Assembly: GCF_003121295.1 (NCBI RefSeq)
Contig: NZ_PHNC01000031.1
Span: 1,428,439 to 1,492,438 of the forward strand
Length of the DNA stretch: 64,000 nucleotides
Reading direction: 5' to 3'
Source of the DNA: Streptomyces orinoci
GTDB taxonomy: Bacteria; Actinomycetota; Actinomycetes; Streptomycetales; Streptomycetaceae
Below the pieces are notes generated by a model. That model was given only the letters and a program-made list of their open reading frames with translations. It searched no databases and had not been told where the DNA came from. Shown here piece after piece: positions 27,301-35,600 of the stretch; position 1 is the first letter of the stretch; every line of letters starts with the position of its first letter. The position numbers and the translations under genes are program-made.

Positions 27301-27471
27301 TGGCACCGCTATGGCGAGGCCCTGGAGCGGCTGGGCCTGCACCGGCAGGCGCTCACCGCCTACCGGGACGCCGCCCGGCAGTGGCGCGACCTGACCGCGC
27401 GGCTGGCCGAGGTGGACTGGGCGGAGGTGCGGGCCACCCGGGAGAGCGTGGCGCGGCTGTCCGGCGGTTGA
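24325..27471 (+). CDS. SAV_2336-type vWA protein with helical repeat C-terminus
   Basis: A 1048-aa protein. The N-terminus (residues ~1-120) begins with the SAV_2336-type helix LHQLIARLRAAALDLTAEQ and a Pro-rich linker. Residues ~175-390 form a von Willebrand A-like fold with D184 in LLMDTASSM. The MIDAS pattern DxSxS is degenerate (D184-T-A-S-S188), so metal binding may be weakened. Residues ~400-510 are a helical domain, and ~520-1048 are TPR-like helical repeats. Such proteins pair with MoxR ATPases and VMAP proteins in ternary NTP-dependent conflict systems. The ATG at 24325 follows GATGAGGG. It is a close operon partner of the MoxR gene. Confidence 0.85.
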   Translation: MTAPPEPRLHQLIARLRAAALDLTAEQIADAVWLARWMTPRPEPEPIVKNGPVFTGGEPEVRPPAAPLVAPVGAPVAGTAAETRRAERTAPVSLYAEGRAETPVRPRGRPEVFPIRVPAATALPGLLGLQRSLRPLRGYRSLAAPLPGPLDEQATADRGARTGVLEPVYRPGARQAATMQLLMDTASSMVVWERMLEELQQVCAQLGVFRDVQVRYLHRGPDGTPLIGTTAAPGGGPDLGLRPADQFRDPTGRLLTLVISDCVGPLWREGQAQRLLHHWSRTSPVAIVQPLPPRLWSRTALSAEPGLLVRDPEAGGRLGFRPDGFRRPARPDALPVPVLLPAGEALGAWARLLSGPGRSQVRGAAAWLLPDHPALPEPAEDTDGRGADERLRSFRAGASSGALRLAVHLAAVPLTLPVMQLVQRAMLPDTGPMELAEVLLSGLLWRLPDHGEQQGTGPWYEFAAGVRELLLQSLEQGEAALVLKHCSDYVERQFGKGARNFSALAVAQLTGEAAAGTDAGTPEPELFARVPARVVRWYRRVPTETGPLAEAEALLALWHAQGDPELLHRARGLAEPALGREVDAVRAHLLLGKVLRALAGTEDIRRDPAARRETLEQAAGVLAEAHRRTGPGSPGHTEAALELAAVRHAAWQADGERERLHEAERVLRELPPGSRRHLRLGRVLLDLARTEPEPLPRTEPLPRTTDAAAMAHGARGADSGGDDLAGVLRRLREPARTGPEPPPRAVGPLALATEAAAELRAGCALLDAEDAPAVRRCAARLDLARALRLAGAPAPETLAALELAEAAAVDDSQRLHCRTESARTHAARRDWLPADAAYESAVSLTGRDSPRRSELLAEWGELLLARAEHGDDETVTRAEAVLREAFAVVPGRSPLRSGLQLLLGRALVLRSARLGYLPDLYESCHLLEQAARRSEDGMVRAEAWLALGTARLALREHSAAIPLADAAAAFTAAAEEAGRQSTEPGSVIAARAWHRYGEALERLGLHRQALTAYRDAARQWRDLTARLAEVDWAEVRATRESVARLSGG

Positions 27472-27572
27472 CCACAGGTGTTCCGAACGGGTTTCCGGAT
27501 TACGGTGGTTGGGAAGAACCGAGCAACCGCGTCGGCCGCCTCCGGCGGACGGCGGCAGGGAGGGAGACGAGG

Positions 27573-27806
27573 GTGCCGAAGCAGAGGAACGCCGCTACGG
27601 CCGACCCCAAGAACAGCGCGGCCGGCGTGCCACTGCCCGACCTCACCGGCGTCGGCCTGCGGAATCTTCGCACCATGGCCGACCCGGCACTGACGGCCGC
27701 GGTGGAGAGCACGCTGCGGCACTCCGCGGAGTTCGGGGAGATGTGGTACTCCAGCGGGGCGACGGTGGGCAAGCGGACGCGTCCGGGGGGCAGGACCGGC
27801 AGGTGA
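27573..27806 (+). CDS. Short FxsA-like putative RiPP precursor
   Basis: A 77-residue peptide from the GTG at 27573 with AGGGAGG upstream. Its middle, VPLPDLTGVGLRNLRTM followed by DPAL, resembles the leader of FxSxx-COOH (FxsA) precursor peptides. Classical FxsA ends in F-x-S-x-x; here the equivalent region reads MWYSSGA and is followed by a further ~14 basic residues. It is therefore a variant core with a follower-like extension. Its stop overlaps the GTG of the HExxH gene by 4 bp (GTGA), and an FxsT-like gene follows, which together support a peptide-modification cassette. Family assignment is inference from motif plus context. Confidence 0.6.
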   Translation: MPKQRNAATADPKNSAAGVPLPDLTGVGLRNLRTMADPALTAAVESTLRHSAEFGEMWYSSGATVGKRTRPGGRTGR

Positions 27807-29311
27807 CGCGCGGAGAACCGGACAACGGCCGGACGATATCCGGCCAGAGTTCGGCGGGTCAGAGTGCGTCCGCCCAGAGTGCGTCCGGCGGGAGTTCGGC
27901 GGGCCGGAGTGCGTCCGGCGGGAGTTCGGCGGGTCAGAGTGCGTCGGGCCGGAGTGTGTCCGGCCAGAGTGCGTCCGGCCGGAGTCCGGCGGGCCGGAGT
28001 TCACCCGGCGGCGGCCCCGGCCGGGCGGTGCCCGCCGCCGCGCTGGACCGGCTGGCCCGTACCCGCTCCACCGCCCAGGACCGGGCCCTGCTCCGGGACG
28101 CCCTGCACAGCCGGCGGCTGGTCCTGCTCAAATCCCTGCTCACCCGGCTGGAACGGCAGCCCCGGACGCTGGCCGGGGCCGCCGGGCGGCGCTTCGAGGA
28201 GCACTGGCGGTTACTGGAGCGCGCCGAGGAACGCCACCCGGGCCCGGCGCGCGACACCCTGGACTACCCGGCCGTGGGCAACTGGCTGGCCGGTGCGCTG
28301 ACGGCCCCCGACGGACCGGAGATCACCCGGGCCGCGGCGCACCTGGGCGCCGTGGCCACCGCCGCCGCACTCCTCTCCGGTATCTCCTTCACCACCGAAC
28401 TCGCCACCCCCGACGGCACCTTGGCCCTCCCCGGCATAGGGCTGCTGGAGACCGGCGCCCCCCTGGTCCGGCTCACCGCCCGGGCCCGTACCGCCCGGCT
28501 GACCGCCGAGGGCCGCCGCACCGGCCCGGTCCTGCTGCGGGCCGCCGGCCGGGTGGCCGGGGCGGGCGCCGGCTGGCACGCCCTGCGCCGGCTGCCCGGC
28601 GGCCGGGCCCTGCTGGACGACCTGGACCCCTACCGGGCACCCGCCCGGGGCGTGGGCCGGGCCGCGCTGCCCGCCGCCGCCCGCGGCGCCACCACCCCCG
28701 AACCCTGGACCCGCCGCTGGCGGGCGGCCTGGACCCTGCTGCGCGCCACCGATCCCGAACGGGCCGCCGAAACCGCCGAACTGCTGCGCTGCCTGGTGCC
28801 GCTGGCCACCCCGCCGGGCACCGCCGTCAGCGCCACGCTGCGGGCCGCCCCCGGCGCGGTGCTCACCACCCTCCCGGACGGCCCCGCCGACCTGGCCGAG
28901 GTGCTGGTCCATGAGACCCAGCACAGCAAACTGGCCGTCCTCCACGATGTGCTGCCGTTGCACCGGGCCGGCCCGCAGGCCGTTCACAAGGTCGCCTGGC
29001 GCCGGGACCCCAGGCCCCTGGAGGGGGTGCTCCAGGGCTGCTACGCCCATCTGGCGCTGGCCGACTTCTGGGCCAGGGCGGCCGGCCGGCAGGGACTGTC
29101 GCCCGGGGCGCGGCAAACGGCCCGCGCACGCTGTGATTCCTACCGCCAACAGGTCGCGGAAGCCCTGCCCATCCTGCTTGAATCCAATGAACTCACTGTC
29201 GCGGGCAGGGAGTTCACCTCCGGAATGGAACGTCTGCTGGCCACCCTGGGACGCTCCGGCCGGTCACTGGTGAGGGTCGGCGACGCGTCACCGCTTGGTG
29301 ACGTACGGTAA
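27803..29311 (+). CDS. HExxH-motif peptide-modification protein (Fxs-associated), without radical SAM domain
   Basis: A 502-aa protein. Residues ~16-70 are a low-complexity Ser/Gly/Ala linker coded by eleven 15-bp repeats. Residues ~75-502 are a mostly helical domain with H370-E-T-Q-H374 in VLVHETQHSK, as in the HEXXH putative peptide-modification family (now described as alpha-ketoglutarate-HExxH peptide beta-hydroxylase-like). In several relatives this domain follows an FxsB radical SAM/SPASM enzyme; no CxxxCxxC is present here or in the flanking genes. Codon 137 is TTA (28211-28213), predicting bldA control. The GTG start overlaps the FxsA-like stop. A 67-bp gap leads to fxsT. Confidence 0.82.
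   Translation: MTRGEPDNGRTISGQSSAGQSASAQSASGGSSAGRSASGGSSAGQSASGRSVSGQSASGRSPAGRSSPGGGPGRAVPAAALDRLARTRSTAQDRALLRDALHSRRLVLLKSLLTRLERQPRTLAGAAGRRFEEHWRLLERAEERHPGPARDTLDYPAVGNWLAGALTAPDGPEITRAAAHLGAVATAAALLSGISFTTELATPDGTLALPGIGLLETGAPLVRLTARARTARLTAEGRRTGPVLLRAAGRVAGAGAGWHALRRLPGGRALLDDLDPYRAPARGVGRAALPAAARGATTPEPWTRRWRAAWTLLRATDPERAAETAELLRCLVPLATPPGTAVSATLRAAPGAVLTTLPDGPADLAEVLVHETQHSKLAVLHDVLPLHRAGPQAVHKVAWRRDPRPLEGVLQGCYAHLALADFWARAAGRQGLSPGARQTARARCDSYRQQVAEALPILLESNELTVAGREFTSGMERLLATLGRSGRSLVRVGDASPLGDVR
27848..28012 (+). repeat. Eleven tandem 15-bp repeats inside the HExxH gene
   Basis: Units begin AGT and alternate between AGTGCGTCCGGCNNG and AGTTCGGCGGGNCNG types; unit starts run every 15 bp from 27848 to 27998. 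Each encodes one pentapeptide of the S-x-x-G-x kind (SSAGQ, SASGG, SASGR). Being in frame, copy-number change would lengthen the linker without a frameshift. Confidence 0.9.
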
Positions 29312-29378
29312 TCTTGCCGCCGCGTCAGACGGCCGGGCCGGTCCCGGACACCGCGGTGCGAAGGAACGAGGGACGTGC

Positions 29379-32300
29379 ATGAACACGCAGCGGCAACCGG
29401 CTACCGCCGGTGCGCAGGACCAGGTCAGTGAGCTCTTCGTCGTCGTCTTCGCCGGCTACTACCGGCCCTGGGCCACCTGGATCCAGCACCGCCTGGAGAG
29501 CCATGGCCACCGGGTGGTGCTCCAGCGCTGGGACCCGCCCCGGGAACTCCCGCTGGAGAGCGCGCTGGGCGATCTGCTGCTGGCCCGGGGGCGGATCCTG
29601 CTGGTGCTCAGCGACTGGTTCTTCGAGCTCGGCCCCCGTCCGGAAGGGGAGTGGACCCAGGCGCTGCGCGGGATCGTGGCCGCCAACGCCGAGCGGTTCG
29701 CGGCGGTCAACCTCACCAACCGGGCACTGCTGCCCGCCACCGCCGTACTGGAGCCGGTGGACCTGTGGGGCATCGGCGCCGCGGAGGCCGAGCGCCGGCT
29801 GCTGAGCCGGCTGGGGCTGCCGGAGGGCCCGGCCCGGCGCGAGCTGCCCACCTGCTCCCGCTACCCCAACGACCCGCCGGCCGTCTGGGGCGAGGTCCCC
29901 CGCCGCAACCGCCGCTTCACCGGCCGCGACGAACTGCTCAACCGGCTCCAGCAGCAGCTCACCGAGGCCGAACAGGGCTCCGCCGTAGTGGCGTTGCTGG
30001 GCATGAGCGGCATCGGCAAGACCCAGATGGCCGCCGAGTATGCGCACCGCTTCAGCTCCGAATACGACGTCATCTGGTGGGTGAACTCCGACACCCGGGG
30101 CACCCAGCGCGAACGCTGGGGCGAACTCGCCCCGGAACTGGGCCTGCCGGTGGGCTCCGAGCCCGGAGAGCGCATCCGCGCGGTCCGCGAGGCGCTGCGC
30201 CGCGGCCGGCCGTACGGCCGCTGGCTGGTGATCTTCGACGGCTGGGACGACCTGGAGGGCGCCGAGGAACTGCTGCCCACCGGCCCCGGCCATGTGCTGA
30301 TCACCTCACGCAACCGCGGCTGGGCCGAGGCCGGGGCCACCGTGCTGGACGTCCCCGGCTTCCTGCGCGCCGAGAGCACCGCCTATCTGATGCGCCGCGC
30401 CCCCCGGCTGACCGCGGCCGAGGCGGACGACGTGGCCGTCGAACTCGGCGACATCCCGCTGGCGTTGGTGCAGGCCGCCTCCTGGCTGGGCGAGTCGGAC
30501 ATGGAGGTCTCCGAGTATCTGCGCATGGTGCGCGACGGGGAGATGGCCCAGCTGGTCGATCCCAGCGGCCTGGACGGGGTGCCCCGCTCCTCGCTGACCT
30601 CCTGGTCGATACTGATCAACCGGCTCCGTGAGTCCCAGCCGCACGCGGTGGAACTGCTCAGCCTGTGCACCGCCTTCGCGCCCGGCCGGATCCCCATCGG
30701 CCTGGTCCGGCTGCTGCCGCCCGGCCAGCTGCCGGACAACCTCGGCTGGCTGGCCGGCGACCTGCCCAGCTGGACCAGGGCCCTGGACACCCTGGTCAAC
30801 TACTCGGTGTTCACCCGGCGGGACGCCCGTTCCACCGGCGATCCCACCGCGGAGCCGGGCCCGGAGCAGGAGGCCGTGCATATGCACCGGCTGGTGCATG
30901 ACATCGTCACCCGGCTCACCTCCCCGGAGGACCGGCAGGCCCACTGCCGGATCGTCCGCCGGATGCTGGCCGCCGCCGACCCCGGCAACCCCCAGGACTC
31001 CCGGCTCTGGCCCCGCTACGCCGAACTGCTGCCACACCTGGAGCCCTCCGGCGCCCTGGGCAGCCATGACTACCGGGTCCAGGAGACGGTGCTCAATCTG
31101 CTGCGCTACTGCCTGCACAGCGGGGAGTACCAGACCGGCACCGAACTCGCCGAGAAGATCCGCGAACAGTGGTCGGAGCTCTTCCCGCCCGAGCACCCCA
31201 GGATGATGGAGCTCACCAACCAGCAGGGCAACATCCTGCGCGCCTATGGGCAGTTCAGGGCCGCCTATGAGCTGGACCGGGAGATGCTGGAGCGACTGCG
31301 GGCCCTGCCCGAGGCGGACGCCACCAGCCTGCTGCTCACCGCCGGGTGCCTGGCCGCCGACCACCGCTTCCTGGGGCAGTACACCGAGGCCCTGGAGCGC
31401 CAGCAGGAAGTGCTGGACACCGCACGGGAGTTGCTGGGCCCCGACGACTTCCTCACCCTCCAGGCCCAGCACCATCTGGGCGTGGGGCTGCGGCTGCTGG
31501 GCCGCTACGCGGACGCCTATGACATCGACCTCAAGACCCTGCGCCGCCGCGAGACCCTGCTGCGTGCCCGCCACCCCGCCACCCTGATGTCCGGTATCGC
31601 CTGCGCCCGCGACCTCAGGCTGCTGGGCCGCTACGGCGACGCGCTGGCCCGCCAAGAACTGGGCATGCGGCTGCACTTGCAGGTGCTCGGGCCACAGCAC
31701 CCCAACACCCTCCGGGCCCGGCACAATCTGCTGCTGTGCGAGCGGCGGGCCGGCTCCCACCAGGACCTGGGCGGGGCGATGGCCGCCCTGCTGGAGGACA
31801 TGGAGCGGGTGCACGGCCGGGGGCACTACGCCACGGTCGGCCTGGTGGTGGACTACGGCAACTACGCCCGGGAGCACGGCGATCTGCGCCAGGCGCGGGA
31901 TCTGATCGAGGAGGGTGAGAGCGCCTTCCGCGGCCTGCTGGGCCCGGCGCATCCGATCAGCACCGGGATGCTGTCCAACACCGGGCTGGTGCTCCAGGCG
32001 GCGGGGGAGCGGTCGGAGGCGCTCACCATGTTCGAGTCCGCCTACGCCGGACTGTCCGTCACCTTGGGCACGGACCACCCCTGGGTGCTGGGCTGCGCGC
32101 TCAACGCGGCCGCCGGACGGAACTTCAACGGCCGCCTGGAGAGTGCCAAGGAGCTGAGCCGGGACACCCTGCGCCGGGCGCGCCGGGTGCTGGGGCCGGA
32201 CCATCCCTTCACGCTGTCCTGCGAGGTGGCGCTGGCCTGCGATTTGCGGGGGCTGCGGGAGCATGAGGAGGCGGGCAAGGTGGAGGAGGATGCCCTCCAG

Positions 32301-32396
32301 CGGCTGGCCCGTACGCTGGGGGCCCAGCACCCGCACACCCAGTCCGCGCGCCAACGCGTCCGCCCCTACTGGGACTTCGAGCCCTACTTGGGCTAG
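29379..32396 (+). CDS. fxsT: FxsT-like STAND protein: TIR-like domain, NB-ARC NTPase, TPR repeats
   Basis: A 1005-aa cytoplasmic signalling protein. Residues ~15-145 form a TIR-like fold (LFVVVFAGYYRPWATWIQ, ILLVLSDWFFEL). The position where catalytic TIRs carry Glu after the W motif appears to be Ala (EWTQA). An NB-ARC NTPase follows, with P-loop GMSGIGKT at ~208-215 and Walker B LVIFDGWDD at ~282-290, then a winged-helix region and about ten TPR units (~560-1000; LGPDDFLTLQAQHHLG and similar). This is the layout of FxSxx-COOH system TPR proteins. The ATG at 29379 is 6 nt after GAGGG. It is the last gene of the cassette, closed by a repeat element. Confidence 0.83.
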   Translation: MNTQRQPATAGAQDQVSELFVVVFAGYYRPWATWIQHRLESHGHRVVLQRWDPPRELPLESALGDLLLARGRILLVLSDWFFELGPRPEGEWTQALRGIVAANAERFAAVNLTNRALLPATAVLEPVDLWGIGAAEAERRLLSRLGLPEGPARRELPTCSRYPNDPPAVWGEVPRRNRRFTGRDELLNRLQQQLTEAEQGSAVVALLGMSGIGKTQMAAEYAHRFSSEYDVIWWVNSDTRGTQRERWGELAPELGLPVGSEPGERIRAVREALRRGRPYGRWLVIFDGWDDLEGAEELLPTGPGHVLITSRNRGWAEAGATVLDVPGFLRAESTAYLMRRAPRLTAAEADDVAVELGDIPLALVQAASWLGESDMEVSEYLRMVRDGEMAQLVDPSGLDGVPRSSLTSWSILINRLRESQPHAVELLSLCTAFAPGRIPIGLVRLLPPGQLPDNLGWLAGDLPSWTRALDTLVNYSVFTRRDARSTGDPTAEPGPEQEAVHMHRLVHDIVTRLTSPEDRQAHCRIVRRMLAAADPGNPQDSRLWPRYAELLPHLEPSGALGSHDYRVQETVLNLLRYCLHSGEYQTGTELAEKIREQWSELFPPEHPRMMELTNQQGNILRAYGQFRAAYELDREMLERLRALPEADATSLLLTAGCLAADHRFLGQYTEALERQQEVLDTARELLGPDDFLTLQAQHHLGVGLRLLGRYADAYDIDLKTLRRRETLLRARHPATLMSGIACARDLRLLGRYGDALARQELGMRLHLQVLGPQHPNTLRARHNLLLCERRAGSHQDLGGAMAALLEDMERVHGRGHYATVGLVVDYGNYAREHGDLRQARDLIEEGESAFRGLLGPAHPISTGMLSNTGLVLQAAGERSEALTMFESAYAGLSVTLGTDHPWVLGCALNAAAGRNFNGRLESAKELSRDTLRRARRVLGPDHPFTLSCEVALACDLRGLREHEEAGKVEEDALQRLARTLGAQHPHTQSARQRVRPYWDFEPYLG

Positions 32397-32399
32397 CGC

Positions 32400-32572
32400 T
32401 CGGGGGGGCGCCCCATCAGGGGCGCGGGGAACTGCGCGAGCAACCCACCACGGCCTGCGGCCGACCGGCAACGGTTGTTGGCAGACGCCGTTTCGTTGCC
32501 GGGTGCGCCCCGGTGGGCGGTTGTGCCCACCCTCCCCCAGCTACCGCTGGGAGGTGCCCCCATCGCCCTGCG
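32400..32572 (+). repeat. R1 repeat after the FxsT-like gene
   Basis: Begins at the stop codon of the FxsT-like gene. Exact R1 core at 32419-32438, then the TTGGCAGACGCCG and GTTGCCGGGTGCGCCCC blocks. The tail TGCCCACCCTCCCCCAGC plus a short hairpin also occurs at the end of the window (63966-63983). Confidence 0.8.
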
Positions 32573-32599
32573 GAACGACTGCCCACAACCGCAAGAAGA

Positions 32600-32630
32600 G
32601 CGGGCCCAGGGTCAGAGACCCCGGACCCGC
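32600..32630 (-). terminator. Intrinsic terminator of kgd
   Basis: A 14-bp stem (arms 32600-32613 and 32617-32630; two G-U pairs in RNA) with a 3-nt loop, 25 bp past the kgd stop. It is followed in the minus direction by TCTTCTTG. Confidence 0.65.
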
Positions 32631-32654
32631 CCTACTGGCCAGTCAGGCGAACCC

Positions 32655-35600
32655 TTACGCGTCGAAGACCTCGGCGATCAAAGTAGCCTGCTCCACCTGA
32701 TGCCGCTTCGCGGAACCCACCGCCGGCGAGGAGGAGTGCGGCCGGGAGATCCGGCGCAGCCGCTCCGCGGCCGGCACATCCGCCCCGACCGCCAGGTCGA
32801 GGTGGTCGATCAGGTTCAGCGCGATAAACGGCCACGCACCCTGGTTCGCCGGCTCCTCCTGCGCCCAGATGTACTTCTCCGCGTTGGAGAACTTGGCGAT
32901 CTCCGCCTGGAGTTCGGCACCCGGCAGCGGGTACAGCCGCTCCAGACGGATCAGCGCGGTGTCGGTGATGCCGCGCTTCTTCCGCTCGGCGTCCAGGTCG
33001 TAGTAGACCTTGCCCGAGCAGAAGACCACCTTGCGGACGTCCGCCGGGTTGACGCTCTCGTCACCGATGACCGGCCGGAAGCCGCCCGTGGTGAACTCCT
33101 CCGCCTTGGACGCCGCCGCCTTCAGCCGCAGCATCGACTTCGGGGTGAAGACGATCAGCGGCTTGTGGTGCGGGTTGTGCACCTGCCAGCGCAGCAGGTG
33201 GAAGTAGTTCGACGGCAGCGTGGGCATGGCGACCGTCATGTTGTTCTGCGCGCACAGCTGGAGGAACCGCTCGACCCGGGCCGAGGAGTGGTCCGGGCCC
33301 TGGCCCTCGTAACCGTGCGGCAGCAGCAGGGTGACGCCGGAGGTCTGGCCCCACTTCTGCTCGGAGGAGGAGACGAACTCGTCCACGATGGACTGGGCGC
33401 CGTTGACGAAGTCACCGAACTGCGCCTCCCACAGCACCAGCGCGTCCGGGCGGGCCAGCGAGTAGCCGTACTCGAAGCCCATCGCCGCGTACTCGCTGAG
33501 CAGCGAGTCATAGACGTTGAAGCGCGCCTGGTCCTCGGAGAGGTACATCAGCGGGGTGTAGTCCTCGCCGGTCTCCCGGTCCACCAGCACCGCGTGGCGC
33601 TGGCCGAAGGTGCCGCGGCGGGAGTCCTGGCCGGCCAGCCGGACCGGGGTGCCCTCCATCAGCAGTGAGCCGAAGGCGAGGGTCTCGCCCATGCCCCAGT
33701 CGATGGTGCCGTCCTCGATGCTGGCCGCGCGGCGCTGCAGCTGGGGCAGCAGACGCGGGTGCACCGTGACATGGTCGGGGATGTTGACCTGGGACTCGGC
33801 GATCCGCTTGATGACCTCCTGGGAGACCGCGGTCTGCACCGGCACCGGGAACTCGGCCTGCGGGGCCGGGACTTCGGCCGGGGTCTGGGCGGTGTCGGCC
33901 TCCCGGACCTCGATGAAGACCTTCTCCAGCTGGCTCTGGTAGTCCTGCAGCGCCTGCTCGGCCTCTTCCAGGGTGATGTCGCCACGGCCGATCAGGGACT
34001 CGGTGTAGAGCTTGCGCACCGAGCGCTTCTTGTCGATCAGGTCGTACATCAGCGGCTGGGTGAAGCCCGGGTTGTCGGACTCGTTGTGGCCGCGGCGCCG
34101 GTAGCAGATCAGGTCGATGACCACGTCCTTGTTGAACGCCTGCCGGAACTCGAAGGCCAGCCGGGCCACCCGGACCACGGCCTCCGGGTCGTCACCGTTG
34201 ACGTGGAAGATCGGGGCCTCGATCATCCGCGCCACATCGGTGCAGTACATCGAGGAGCGCGAGGACTCCGGCGGGGCGGTGAAGCCGACCTGGTTGTTGA
34301 TGACGATGTGCACGGTGCCACCGGTGCGGTAGCCGCGCAGCTGCGACATGTTGAGGGTCTCGGCCACCACGCCCTGGCCGGCGAAGGCCGCGTCACCGTG
34401 CAGCTGGATGGGCAGCACGGTGAAGTCGGTGCCGGCCTTGCCGATGATGTCCTGCTTGGCGCGGGCGATGCCCTCCACCACCGGGTCCACGGTCTCCAGG
34501 TGGGAGGGGTTGGCGGCCAGCGAGACCTTGATCTGCTCGCCGTCCAGGCCGGTGAAGGTGCCCTCGGCGCCCAGGTGGTACTTCACATCGCCGGAGCCGT
34601 GCATCGACTTCGGGTCCAGGTTGCCCTCGAACTCGCGGAAGATCTGGGCGTAGGACTTGCCGACGATGTTGGCCAGCACATTGAGCCGGCCGCGGTGGGC
34701 CATGCCGATGACGGCCTCGTCCAGCCGGGCCTCGGCGGCCGCGTCCAGCACCGAGTCCAGCAGCGGGATGACGGACTCGCCGCCCTCCAGCGAGAAGCGC
34801 TTCTGGCCGACGTACTTGGTCTGCAGGAAGGTCTCGAAGGCCTCGGCGGCGTTGAGGCGGCGCAGGATGCGCAGCTGCTCCTCGCGCTCGGGCTTGGCGT
34901 GCGGGCGCTCCACCCGGTCCTGGATCCACTTGCGCTGCTTGGGGTCCTGGATGTGCATGTACTCGATGCCGGTGGTGCGGCAGTACGAGTCACGCAGCAC
35001 GCCCAGGATGTCGCGCAGCTTCATCATGGACTTGCCGGCGAAGCCGCCGACCGCGAACTCCCGCTCCAGGTCCCACAGGGTGAGGCCGTGCTCGGTGATG
35101 TCCAGGTCGGGGTGCTTGCGCTGGCGGTACTCCAGCGGGTCGGTGTCGGCCATGACATGGCCGCGCACCCGGTAGGAGTGGATCAGCTCGAAGACCCGGG
35201 CGGCCTTGGTGACATCGTCGTCGTGCGAGGCGTCGATGTCCCGCATCCAGCGGACCGGCTCATAGGGGATGCGCAGGGCCTCGAAGATCTCGTCGTAGAA
35301 GCCGTTCTCGCCCAGCAGCAGCTGGTGCATGATGCGCAGGAACTCGCCGGAGGCGGCGCCCTGGATCACCCGGTGGTCATACGTCGAGGTCAGGGTCATG
35401 ACCTTCGAGATGCCCATCTTGTTCAGGGTGTCCTGGGAGGTGCCCTGGAACTCGGCCGGGTAGTCCATCGCGCCCACGCCGATGATCAGGCCCTGGCCGG
35501 GCATCAGGCGCGGCACGGAGTGCACGGTGCCGATGCCGCCGGGGTTGGTCAGCGAGGCGGTGACGCCGGTGAAGTCCTCCATCGTCAGCTTGCCCACCCG

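Noticed and set aside
20580..32396. Search for a radical SAM (FxsB-type) enzyme in the Fxs-like cassette
   Set aside because: No CxxxCxxC motif was found in any of the seven products, so an fxsB call cannot be supported inside the window.
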